A stretch of 64,000 nucleotides of DNA, taken from Methylocystis iwaonis (GTDB lineage: Bacteria > Pseudomonadota > Alphaproteobacteria > Rhizobiales > Beijerinckiaceae). This document shows, piece by piece, positions 24,796 through 32,569 of the stretch. Each line of letters starts with the position of its first letter. Within the stretch, counting starts at the first letter, position 1. The stretch covers positions 2,524,001 to 2,588,000 of the forward strand of contig NZ_AP027142.1 of assembly GCF_027925385.1 (NCBI RefSeq), given 5' to 3'. Made by a program: the position numbers and the translations under genes. A model generated the notes under the pieces. The model worked only from the letters and a program-made list of their open reading frames with translations, was not told the DNA's origin and did no database searches.

Positions 24796-27000
24796 TCAAA
24801 ACGCCTGTTTCAGCCCGACGAAAAAGCCCCGGCGCGGCCCGTATTGCGGCGCAAAGACGCCGATCCCGGAGCCGTCGCGCAATTGATAGGCGTGGTCGAG
24901 AAGATTGACGATGTCGAAGCGCAAGGTCAGGGGCCGGTCGAAAACCGTTCCGATCTCACGCGCAAGACCAAGATTGAGCTGCGTATAGGGCGAGGCGTGC
25001 GTGGTGTTGGCGAAGCCGCTGCGCAGGCCGCTGCCGTAAATCATGCTGACGGACCCGCGCGTCCCCCAGAAGACATAGGAAGCGCCCGCGGAGCCGCTCA
25101 GCGTCTGCGCATGGTCAGTGTAGATGTAGTGGCCCGAGATGTAGTCGATCTCGTCCGAACCGAAAAGGAACTGGTTCGACGTTACCTGAGTTGCGCGCTG
25201 GCGCGCCCAGGCGAGATTGGCGTAGGCGCGAAAATCTCCGTCGCGGAAAAGCGCCTTCAACTCGACGCCCGTATTATAGGCGCGGGCGTAATTGAAAGCG
25301 GTCTGGACATAGGCTTGTCCGAATTGGCCGTCGTCCAGGAGGTTTCTCGCCCGCTTGTAATAGAAATCGACGCCCGCTTCGAGCTGCGGCGTCAGCCTTT
25401 GCGTCACGCCGACGTCGATATAATGCGCTCGCTCGGGCCGCACGGGACTCGAGAGCGGAATCTCCGCCTGCTGGGTCGTATTGGCGTAGACCGCGAGATT
25501 GGTCGGCGCCGCGAGAGCCTGCGCGGGCGGCGTGAAATAGCGCGCATAGCCAACATGGAATTCTGTGCCTTCGACCGGCTTGAAGACGAGCGACGCGCGC
25601 GGGCTCAACTGGTTGGCGGTCACGAACTGCCACATCTGGTCGAAACGCAGACCTGCGTTCAGCGTGAGATTATCGGTGAGCTTCCACTCGTCCTGCGCAT
25701 AGACGCCCGCGAGCCACCCAAGTTTGATGTTAGGGTCATAGGCGCCGATCGGCGTGTTGCCCGGGTTGCCGTCGGCGTCGAGCGGGAAGACGAGCGAAGA
25801 GTTGATCACCTTGGTTTGTTCGCCGCTGACGGTGAAGCCGCCGCGCAGCGTATGGTCGCCCAAACGGTAGGCGGCGTCGCCCTGCAGGCCATTGACGAGG
25901 CCTGCGCGATAGACGTCGGACGCGACGCCGTTGAAAATGAGATCGCCGATCGCGTCCGGCACGTAATGGACGGCCGAGTAACGCGAGAAATAGGAGATCT
26001 GAGCGTCCAGCTCGGCTGTGGATTTCGACAGCGCCAGCACGTTGTAGTATGTGCGTTCGACCTGATTTTCGTTGAGCTTGCCCGAGTCGAACCAGTTGAC
26101 CCCATAGGGCGCGAACTGCGGCGGTTGGCCGGGATTGTTGGGGATTTGATAGCCGACGACGGAGGTTCCGGTGATGAAGCTCAGCTTGGTCGACTCGTCG
26201 ATCGCATAGGAGGCGAAGCCGAAAAACCGTCCCTGTCGCGTCCGGTCGTGCAGCGCCTCATGGCCAGGCGTCGTATTTTGGAGGCCGAGATTGTTCATGG
26301 TCAGCCGGCCCGAAGCGAAGGCTTCCCAACGGCCCCCCTGGGCGCCGTAATCAAAAGCGCTCTGTCCGGTGGCGTGGCTGCCGCCATAGATGCTGACGTT
26401 GCCGCCCGGCGTCGGTGGGGGCGGACGCGACACGATGTCGACGACGCCGGCCGTGCGCAGTCCATATTGCGCGGGAAGCGCCCCGGTGATGAGCGATACG
26501 GAGCCGATGAAGCCCGTGTCCATCACCTGCGAAAACCCGCCGGACACGCCGTCGGGCAAGAGAATGCCGTTGACGCGATACTGAACATTCCCGTGCTCGT
26601 TACGCACGTGGAAATTGCCGCCCGCCGCCGAATCCTGCGTCACGCCGGGGCTTTGCAGAAGGATTTGATCGAGCGTCGCCTGATTGCCCTGCGGCAGCGA
26701 CTCGATCGCGCTGCGGTCGAGCCGGTAAACATTGGCGCCGGTTTTCGGCAGCAGCCGGTCGAGCCGCGCCGTTTGTTTGTCAGCGGTTGACTCGGACGGC
26801 GCCGGCGCGGCCTGCGGTGAAACCGGCGCCTGGCGCGGCATCGCGGCGACGTCCCGCCTGGGAGCCGTCGTCCGCTGGCGATGCGCCGCGCCCACCTCGA
26901 TCGTCGGCAGCGCCCGCTGCGCAAAGGCGGGCCCGTTCGGAACCACGACACCGACGATGGCGGCGAGGGCAAGCAAACGCCGAAGGCGAAAAGGCGACAT
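24796..27000 (-). CDS. TonB-dependent outer membrane receptor
   Basis: 734 residues: signal peptide MSPFRLRRLLALAAIVGVVV ending at PAFA, a basic Pro/Ala-rich N-terminal segment, a plug domain (about 85-190: IESLPQGNQATLDQILLQSP, GNVQYRVNGILLPDG, VDIVSR) and a 22-strand-type barrel ending in the terminal aromatic of FFVGLKQAF. Such receptors import metal chelates or similar large ligands using the proton motive force through TonB. No adjacent TonB, ABC transporter or siderophore genes reveal the ligand. A palindromic site lies upstream. Confidence 0.93.
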   Translation of the reverse strand: MSPFRLRRLLALAAIVGVVVPNGPAFAQRALPTIEVGAAHRQRTTAPRRDVAAMPRQAPVSPQAAPAPSESTADKQTARLDRLLPKTGANVYRLDRSAIESLPQGNQATLDQILLQSPGVTQDSAAGGNFHVRNEHGNVQYRVNGILLPDGVSGGFSQVMDTGFIGSVSLITGALPAQYGLRTAGVVDIVSRPPPPTPGGNVSIYGGSHATGQSAFDYGAQGGRWEAFASGRLTMNNLGLQNTTPGHEALHDRTRQGRFFGFASYAIDESTKLSFITGTSVVGYQIPNNPGQPPQFAPYGVNWFDSGKLNENQVERTYYNVLALSKSTAELDAQISYFSRYSAVHYVPDAIGDLIFNGVASDVYRAGLVNGLQGDAAYRLGDHTLRGGFTVSGEQTKVINSSLVFPLDADGNPGNTPIGAYDPNIKLGWLAGVYAQDEWKLTDNLTLNAGLRFDQMWQFVTANQLSPRASLVFKPVEGTEFHVGYARYFTPPAQALAAPTNLAVYANTTQQAEIPLSSPVRPERAHYIDVGVTQRLTPQLEAGVDFYYKRARNLLDDGQFGQAYVQTAFNYARAYNTGVELKALFRDGDFRAYANLAWARQRATQVTSNQFLFGSDEIDYISGHYIYTDHAQTLSGSAGASYVFWGTRGSVSMIYGSGLRSGFANTTHASPYTQLNLGLAREIGTVFDRPLTLRFDIVNLLDHAYQLRDGSGIGVFAPQYGPRRGFFVGLKQAF

Positions 27001-27319
27001 GGGAGGATCGTCCGATAATAAGAGCAGCGCGACTCATGTAACAATATAACATTACGCTTCCGGGGCGCTAGTCGGAAGTAGCGCGCCTAGGCTTTGTCGA
27101 TGTACACATAATCTATCGGAAGTCTATACTATATCGAGGCGCGGAGCCCGGCAAAGGTGGTCGTATGCGCGCATCTTCATGTCGCTTACCGCTTCATGGC
27201 CCCGCTTGTCCGAGGGAAAGCCCGGCATGACGCGTCCCGGAATTGAGGATCTGACTCAAGCGCGCAGCCGGATCGCAATTACCCCATCGCCCGGCCTTGC
27301 TCGCCCTCGCCGCCCGCCC
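27001..27319. other. Upstream region of the TonB receptor gene, no CDS
   Basis: Contains the palindrome at 27036-27055, AT-rich promoter-like DNA at 27090-27140, and a degenerate family C fragment around 27195-27237 (CATGGCCCCGCTTGTC to GCCCGGCATGAC). No ORF here has support. Confidence 0.45.
27036..27055 (-). promoter_or_regulatory. Candidate metalloregulator operator upstream of the TonB receptor
   Basis: The minus strand reads CGTAATGTTATATTGTTACA, an imperfect AT-rich palindrome (GTAA...TTAC ends, central ATAT) about 36-55 nt before the receptor start. Position and shape suit a Fur/Zur-type repressor site; the metal cannot be inferred. Confidence 0.35.
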
Positions 27320-28144
27320 TCACGGCGCGCCCCACTCCTGCGGCCATTCGCGCTTCAGCCGGCCGCCGAGCCGCACGGGCGTTATCATCGTCGCGAGACC
27401 GTCGGGGCCGATCTCCGCCGCCACGCCGCAGAAGGTCGCCTCACCGCTCGCCGGCTCGTAGCGCGCGCCCGGCGTCTTGCGGATGAAGCGGCGCATCGGC
27501 TCTTCCTTGTCCATGCCGATCACCGAGTCGTAGTCGCCGGTCATGCCGGCGTCGGTGAGATAGGCCGTGCCGCCCGGCAGGATTTGCGCGTCGGCGGTCG
27601 GCACATGGGTGTGCGTGCCCACCACCAGCGAGGCGCGGCCGTCGACGAAATGGCCGAGCGCCATCTTCTCGCTCGAGGTTTCGGCGTGCATGTCGACGAT
27701 AATGGCGTCGCAGGCGACGCCCAAGGGGCATGCCCCGAGTTCGCGCTCCATCGCCGCGAAGGGGTCGTCGATCGCGTCCATGAAGACGCGGCCCATGGGA
27801 TTGATCACCAGCACCTGCTGGCCGCGCGCCGCGGTGAAGAGATTGGAGCCCCGACCCGGCGTGCCCGGCGGATAGTTGATCGGCCGCAGCAGGCGCGGCT
27901 GGCGCTCGATGAACACAAGCGTCTCCCGCTGGTCGAAGGCGTGATTGCCGAGCGTCACGCAATCGACGCCCGCCATCAGCATCTCCTCGCAGATCGACTC
28001 GGTGATGCCGAAGCCCCCGGCGGCGTTCTCGCCGTTGCAGACCACGAAATCGAGCGCCCATTTTTCGCGCAACCGCGGGACATAGCGGACCACCGCGGCG
28101 CGGCCGGCGCGGCCGAGCACGTCGCCGACGAAGAGGATGCGCAT
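27320..28144 (-). CDS. YmdB/TIGR00282-type metallophosphoesterase
   Basis: 274 residues from MRILFVGDVLGRAGRAAV. Metal-ligand motifs are all present: GDVLGRAGR, NGENAAGGFG, TLGNHAFD and GTHTHVPTADAQI. Family members hydrolyse 2',3'-cyclic nucleotides. An upstream in-frame ATG (28174) is possible, but the extension is poorly conserved-looking. The gene is divergent from pabB. Confidence 0.92.
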   Translation of the reverse strand: MRILFVGDVLGRAGRAAVVRYVPRLREKWALDFVVCNGENAAGGFGITESICEEMLMAGVDCVTLGNHAFDQRETLVFIERQPRLLRPINYPPGTPGRGSNLFTAARGQQVLVINPMGRVFMDAIDDPFAAMERELGACPLGVACDAIIVDMHAETSSEKMALGHFVDGRASLVVGTHTHVPTADAQILPGGTAYLTDAGMTGDYDSVIGMDKEEPMRRFIRKTPGARYEPASGEATFCGVAAEIGPDGLATMITPVRLGGRLKREWPQEWGAP

Positions 28145-28466
28145 GGGTTGCGCGTTTTTGGGGCCAGTGGACATGATCCTCAATAGCCCGCAAAGGGCCA
28201 CAGAGCAAAACTTGTTCTAAGCCGCTGGGAAGATTTCCCGATTGCGAAAACGTCCGCCCTTTCATAGGTGAGGGCGTCTGATGTGTCGGGGCGATCCAGG
28301 CTGTCAGGGAAAACTCAGCGCCGTCATTGCGAGGAGCGTAGCGACGAAGCAATCCAGCGCCCATCTCCCCGCAAAGGGCAGATCGAGGCGCCGAAACTGC
28401 AAGATTGCTCTTCGCCCAATCGCCCTGTTGTGTTGTAACATAATCGTGAAACGAGCCCCGCCCAAA
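28145..28466. other. Divergent intergenic region with half a family B repeat
   Basis: Between the phosphoesterase and pabB. A partial family B repeat (GTCATTGCGAGGAGCG to GAAGCAATCCAGC) occupies about 28323-28360. The in-frame extension of pabB through this region is rejected because it would translate the repeat. Confidence 0.5.
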
Positions 28467-29648
28467 ATGCCCGACGTCGCCGCCAGCCCAATTTCTCCGA
28501 CGCTCACCGACGCGCCGGCGCGGCCCTATGTCGTCTTCGAGGACGGGCGCGACGGCCGCACCCTGCTCTTCAGCGAGCCGGAGGAAATCATCGTCGCCCG
28601 CGAGCCACGCGAGGCCAAGGACGCTTTCGCCCGCATGGAGGCGGCGACGAAGCGCGGGCTCTATCTCGCCGGCTACGCCAGCTATGAGCTGGGCTATGCG
28701 CTGGAGCCCAAATTCTGGACGCAGACGACGCCGCGCTCGCGCACGCCGCTGCTGCTCTTTGGCGCCTTCCGTGCGCCGCAGCCCTGGACCCTGCCGCCGG
28801 CCGACGCCCCGGCGCCCTACATCCCGCTGACGCCCGCCTGGTCGCAGGCCGAATATGCCGAGCGTTTCCAGGCCTGTCGCGACTATATTTTCGCGGGCGA
28901 CGTCTATCAGATCAATCTCACCTTCCCGCTCTACGGCCGCTACGAGGGCGACCCGCTGGCGCTCTATCGCGGTCTGCGCAAGCGCCAGCCGGTCGCCTAT
29001 GGCGGCGTCGTGGCGCTGGGCGAGGAGACGGTCGTCTCGCTCTCGCCCGAAGTCTTCTTCGAGGCGCAGGGACGGTCCATCCGCGCCCGGCCGATGAAGG
29101 GCACGGCGCAGCGCGGCGTGATGCCGACCGAGGACATGGCGCGCGCGCAATATCTCGTCGAGGACGAGAAGTCGCGCGCCGAAAACCTGATGATCGTCGA
29201 TCTGCTCCGCAATGATCTCTCGCGTCTCGCGGAGGTCGGCTCGGTGAAGGTCACGGACCTCTTCACCGTGCAAACCTACCCGACGCTGCATCAGATGACC
29301 TCGGGCATCGAGGCGCGGCTGCGGGACGACGTGACGCTGGCCGATCTCTTCACAGGGCTTTTCCCCTGCGGCTCGGTGACGGGCGCGCCGAAGATACGCG
29401 CCATGGAGATCATCCGCGATCTCGAATGCGCGCCGCGCGGGGTCTATTGCGGCTCGCTCGGCCTCATCGCGCCCGATGGCGACATCCGCTTCAATGTCGC
29501 GATCCGCACGCTGACGCTCTTTCCCGATCACGAACTGGTCTGCAATGTCGGCTCGGCGGTCGTCGCCGATTCCCGCGCCCGCGAAGAGTATGAGGAATGT
29601 CTGATCAAGGCCCGATTCCTGACGGGGACGAGCGAACGCGGGGCGTGA
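28467..29648 (+). CDS. pabB: Aminodeoxychorismate synthase component I (PabB)
   Basis: 393 residues from MPDVAASPISPTLTDAP. FAGDVYQINLTFP, RPMKGTAQRG, ENLMIVDLLRNDLSRLAEVG and FPCGSVTGAPKIRAMEII (with the catalytic Lys of TGAPK, the hallmark of PabB over TrpE) identify the chorismate-utilising domain. It makes 4-amino-4-deoxychorismate for folate synthesis, needing a PabA glutaminase encoded elsewhere. A PabC homologue follows on the same strand. Confidence 0.93.
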   Translation: MPDVAASPISPTLTDAPARPYVVFEDGRDGRTLLFSEPEEIIVAREPREAKDAFARMEAATKRGLYLAGYASYELGYALEPKFWTQTTPRSRTPLLLFGAFRAPQPWTLPPADAPAPYIPLTPAWSQAEYAERFQACRDYIFAGDVYQINLTFPLYGRYEGDPLALYRGLRKRQPVAYGGVVALGEETVVSLSPEVFFEAQGRSIRARPMKGTAQRGVMPTEDMARAQYLVEDEKSRAENLMIVDLLRNDLSRLAEVGSVKVTDLFTVQTYPTLHQMTSGIEARLRDDVTLADLFTGLFPCGSVTGAPKIRAMEIIRDLECAPRGVYCGSLGLIAPDGDIRFNVAIRTLTLFPDHELVCNVGSAVVADSRAREEYEECLIKARFLTGTSERGA

Positions 29649-29654
29649 GCCGAT

Positions 29655-29786
29655 CCCTCCCCTTTACGGGGAGGGTGGCCCCGCGAAGCGGGGTCGGGTG
29701 GGGCCCAGCCACCCATTGCCGTCGTTGCTGCGAGAACCCCACCCGACGGCCTTCGGCCGCCGACCTCCCCCTAAAGGGGAGGGATC
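29655..29786. repeat. Family D palindromic repeat between pabB and pabC
   Basis: ATCCCTCCCCTTTACGGGGA and its inverse near 29770-29786 (CCCTAAAGGGGAGGGAT) enclose further self-complementary blocks (GGGTCGGGTGGGG with CCCCACCCGACGG). Fills the whole pabB-pabC gap. A related but diverged element lies inside pabC. Confidence 0.75.
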
Positions 29787-29793
29787 AGGGCTC

Positions 29794-30603
29794 ATGACGC
29801 CAGACCGCCATTTGCCCGATTCCGACCAGGGCTCCGACTTCGGCCTGATCGAAACGCTGCTGTGGACGCAGGAAAACGGATTCGCGCTGCTGCCGGAGCA
29901 TTTGGCGCGGCTTGCGGCGTCGAGCGCGGCGCTGGGGTTTCGGCATGATGAGGAGAAGGTTCTGGCGGCGCTCGCCGAAATCGTTTCCGGTTTGAGCCCG
30001 AACGCCGCAACCGCGTCCCCTCTCCCGCAAAGCGGGGGAGAGACAGGGAGGGGGCCTTTCAACCCTGAGCCAGCCGAGGCTGATATTCCCCCTCCCCAAC
30101 CCTCCCCCGCTTTGCGGGAGAGGGAGCAGATTGCGGCTCCCGCCCTGCGATTGCGGGTGCGTCTCGTTCTATCGCGCGACGGCTCGATCGAGACCTCCGC
30201 CACGCCCATCGATCTCATCCCGCCCAAAACCATCTGGCGCGTCGCTCTCGCCGAGCGCCGTTTCTCCTCCGACGATCCCCTGCTGCGCCACAAGACGACG
30301 CGACGCGCCCTCTATGAGGAGTCGCTCGCCGAGGCCGTAAAGCGCCACGGCGCGGACGAGGTTCTCTTCCTCAATGAGCGCGACGAGCTATGCGAGAGCG
30401 CGCGCTGCAATCTCTTCGTTCCCTCGGGGGACATTCTGCTCACGCCGCCGCTTTCGAGCGGATTGCTGGCGGGGACGCTGCGCGCGAGCCTCATTACTCA
30501 GGGCCGCGCCCGCGAAGCGGTCTTGCGGCTCGATGATCTGGGGGATGAGTTCTACCTCGGAAACTCCGTGCGCGGCCTCGTGCGCGCCAGCCGCATCGAT
30601 TAA
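29794..30603 (+). CDS. pabC: PabC-like aminodeoxychorismate lyase (class IV PLP enzyme) with repeat-derived insert
   Basis: 269 residues from MTPDRHLPDSDQGSDFGL. Class IV aminotransferase features: GLIETLLWTQENGFALLPEH (start of the fold), PLP-binding K167 in LRHKTTRRALY, DEVLFLNERDELCESARCNL and GLLAGTLRASLI. Releases pyruvate from aminodeoxychorismate to give 4-aminobenzoate. Residues of about 76-111 (SPLPQSGGETGRGPF onward to SPALRERE) are not part of the fold; they are the in-frame translation of a palindromic repeat at 30019-30124, placed in a loop before the large domain. The reading frame remains intact. Confidence 0.85.
   Translation: MTPDRHLPDSDQGSDFGLIETLLWTQENGFALLPEHLARLAASSAALGFRHDEEKVLAALAEIVSGLSPNAATASPLPQSGGETGRGPFNPEPAEADIPPPQPSPALREREQIAAPALRLRVRLVLSRDGSIETSATPIDLIPPKTIWRVALAERRFSSDDPLLRHKTTRRALYEESLAEAVKRHGADEVLFLNERDELCESARCNLFVPSGDILLTPPLSSGLLAGTLRASLITQGRAREAVLRLDDLGDEFYLGNSVRGLVRASRID
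30019..30124. repeat. Family D-like palindromic repeat inside pabC
   Basis: CCTCTCCCGCAAAGCGGGGG at the left and the inverse CCCCCGCTTTGCGGGAGAGG at the right, about 106 bp apart end to end, form the ends of an element contained in frame within the pabC coding sequence. Confidence 0.8.
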
Positions 30604-30725
30604 CTTTCGCTTAACCACGCGCCGACGACGCCTTCGCAAGCGGAGCGTTTCCCTGACCGCATCGCCGAAAAATTAACCGCGACGCGCCGAAGCTCGCGAC
30701 ATTATTTGAGTGTGAGGCTTTCGAC

Positions 30726-30878
30726 ATGGACGCTTTGAGACAACTGATCCTCGCGCATCCCTTCGCCTGCGCCAGCGTCGCGTCAGCTTTTGTGATTTGG
30801 TTTGCGATCTATGCGCGCACCGGCGGCTTCCGGCGACGCAAAGCCTCTGCCGCTACCATCACGTCTGACCCGGCTTGA
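30726..30878 (+). CDS. Possible 50-residue membrane protein
   Basis: Frame starting MDALRQLILAHPFACASVAS, with one hydrophobic helix (SVASAFVIWFAIYA) and a basic Arg/Lys tail, i.e. positive-inside topology. Its end overlaps the convergent cell wall hydrolase gene by 20 nt. The upstream 120 bases have no other gene. No homologue recognised; moderate-to-low support. Confidence 0.35.
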   Translation: MDALRQLILAHPFACASVASAFVIWFAIYARTGGFRRRKASAATITSDPA

Positions 30879-32154
30879 GCCGATAGAAGATATGGCGGCC
30901 GATCATATCCATCCGAGTCAGCGCGCGCGCCCAGCGCGGCTTGACGTAAGTTGCGTGATAATGCGTCGAGCGGCCGACGTCGGTGATATAGGTGCGCCCG
31001 TCCATCACCTCATTGGCGATGCGCACGGCCGTCGCCCATGATTCCGGCTCGGTGATGCGCAGCGACTTGCCTTCGCAGGCGAAGGAGAACTGGCACGCCT
31101 TATAGTGGTGCCGGTTCTGATAGACGACGCCGCAGATCGACGCCGGATAGAGCCCGCTCTGCGTGCGGTTGAGCACCACTTGCGCCACTGCCGCCTGACC
31201 GGCCTCCGGCTCGCTGCGCGATTCGAAATAAACCGCCTCGGCAAGACAACGCCGCTCGCGATCCATGCTGTCGCGATCGATGAGCGCGGCGTAATCGGGC
31301 CGCCCCGCTTTGTCGGGCGCGCCGAGCGCGAGAGTGGCGCGGGGGAAGGACGACACTTCGATCGGCACCGCATCGGGCTGGGCCGGCGTCGAGGAGCTGA
31401 GCGCAACCGCGCGCGAAACCGATGGCGTCGCGCCATGCAGCGCGCGATCGGCCAGCGCCTGATTGGCGGTCTCGCGCGGCGGCTCGGCGACGGGCGGCGT
31501 AGCTTTCGAAGCGTTTTGCGAGGGCGAGGCCGCCGCCGTGGCTTTCTGGGTCTGCGTCGTGTTCAGCGATTCGGCGCGTTCCGCCTCCGCCTCATAGATC
31601 GCGTCGTCGCCCGGAAGCGCGCCGCGCGGGGCGAGCGCGAGGCTTGTGCGCGCCGCATGCTTCCCCTCGATGCGGAACGTCAGCCGCGCCGGCTCGGCAA
31701 GGCCGAGCGCGGCCGGGTTGATCACGCGCGTCTCGAAAGTCGGCCGCATGGCGATGACGGGATCGCCCTTATGGGTTCGGTCGACCTCGGGGAAATCCTT
31801 GACGTCGGGCTTCAAGTCGACATGCGGCTCGCGCTCGTCGGGGATGGAGCGCATCTCGTCCGGCGCGCCCACCATGAGGCGCGCGCTCTGCGCCAGCGCG
31901 CGGCTCTGGCCGGAGAGGCCAAGCTCGCCCGTGGCGATCTCGCCGAAAGACGCGAGCTGCAAAGTCGCCGGGGCGGCGGCGGCGCGGGCGCGGGCGGTGA
32001 GCGGCGCCACATTCCAGTCGCCGACGGTGTCCTGCCCGGCGCTCGCGGTGAAGGAGACGAGCGCGCCGACGCCGAGCGCCCAAGGCGCCATCACGCTGAC
32101 GGCCCAGGGGGCCAGCACGCCAACAAACCGACGCGATTTCGACCGACGACGCAT
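30859..32154 (-). CDS. SleB-type cell wall hydrolase
   Basis: 431 residues. An N-terminal basic stretch and hydrophobic segment (VLAPWAVSVMAPWALGVGAL) suggest export or membrane anchoring. A long Ala/Pro/Ser/Thr-rich low-complexity region (about 170-260) follows. The C-terminal Hydrolase_2 domain has RRCLAEAVYFESRSEPEAGQ, AQVVLNRTQSGLYPASICGV, YQNRHHYKACQFSFACEGK and the closing THYHATYVKPRWA. This family cleaves peptidoglycan (SleB-like). Downstream genes do not indicate sporulation, so wall remodelling is likely. Confidence 0.9.
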   Translation of the reverse strand: MRRRSKSRRFVGVLAPWAVSVMAPWALGVGALVSFTASAGQDTVGDWNVAPLTARARAAAAPATLQLASFGEIATGELGLSGQSRALAQSARLMVGAPDEMRSIPDEREPHVDLKPDVKDFPEVDRTHKGDPVIAMRPTFETRVINPAALGLAEPARLTFRIEGKHAARTSLALAPRGALPGDDAIYEAEAERAESLNTTQTQKATAAASPSQNASKATPPVAEPPRETANQALADRALHGATPSVSRAVALSSSTPAQPDAVPIEVSSFPRATLALGAPDKAGRPDYAALIDRDSMDRERRCLAEAVYFESRSEPEAGQAAVAQVVLNRTQSGLYPASICGVVYQNRHHYKACQFSFACEGKSLRITEPESWATAVRIANEVMDGRTYITDVGRSTHYHATYVKPRWARALTRMDMIGRHIFYRLKPGQT

Positions 32155-32569
32155 AAGCCTACCCGCATCTGACGCGGCCGCGGGCCGTCGCGGGCCGCGC
32201 GTCGCAATGCGAAAATTTTTGTGAGTTTGATTATCGGAGCATTAGGCTTGCGGAAGCGTTTCGGCTTGCGCCGCGCCCGCGTGCCAGAATGAGGCGCCTA
32301 ACCGCGCATAGCTGATACGCGGCGCCGGAGGGCGGGCGCCGTATGTTCCTCTCCTTCATCCTGAGGAGGCCTCGCAGAGGCCGTCTCGAAGGACGAAGGA
32401 GAGGAACATATGGCGTGATCGGACTTCCTCGTCCTTCGAGACGCCGCCTGCGGCGGCTCCTCAGGAAGAGGAAGTCCTTGCCGGATGCCCCGGTCCACCC
32501 CCTCGACAAGCCTCGACATGTTTCCGCCGCCGCTGTACGGGTCTCCCCACCGAGATTCAGGACGAATAA
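32155..32569. repeat. Gene-free stretch with family E inverted repeats
   Basis: TCCTCATCC-type element at about 32346-32477: CATCCTGAGGAGGCCTCGCA and CGTCTCGAAGGACGA, then GTCCTTCGAGACGCCGCCTG and CGGCTCCTCAGGAAGAGGA, the common 'rhizobial' CCTGAGGAG/CGTCCTTCGAGACG palindrome. No glyQ or other gene is found upstream of glyS. Confidence 0.7.

Noticed and set aside
24769-26790. A 673-codon plus-strand open frame
   Set aside because: Antisense of the TonB receptor gene, which has clear domains; the shadow has none.
27441-29531. A 696-codon minus-strand open frame spanning two genes
   Set aside because: It runs antisense through pabB and out of frame through the phosphoesterase gene; high GC depletes stop codons.
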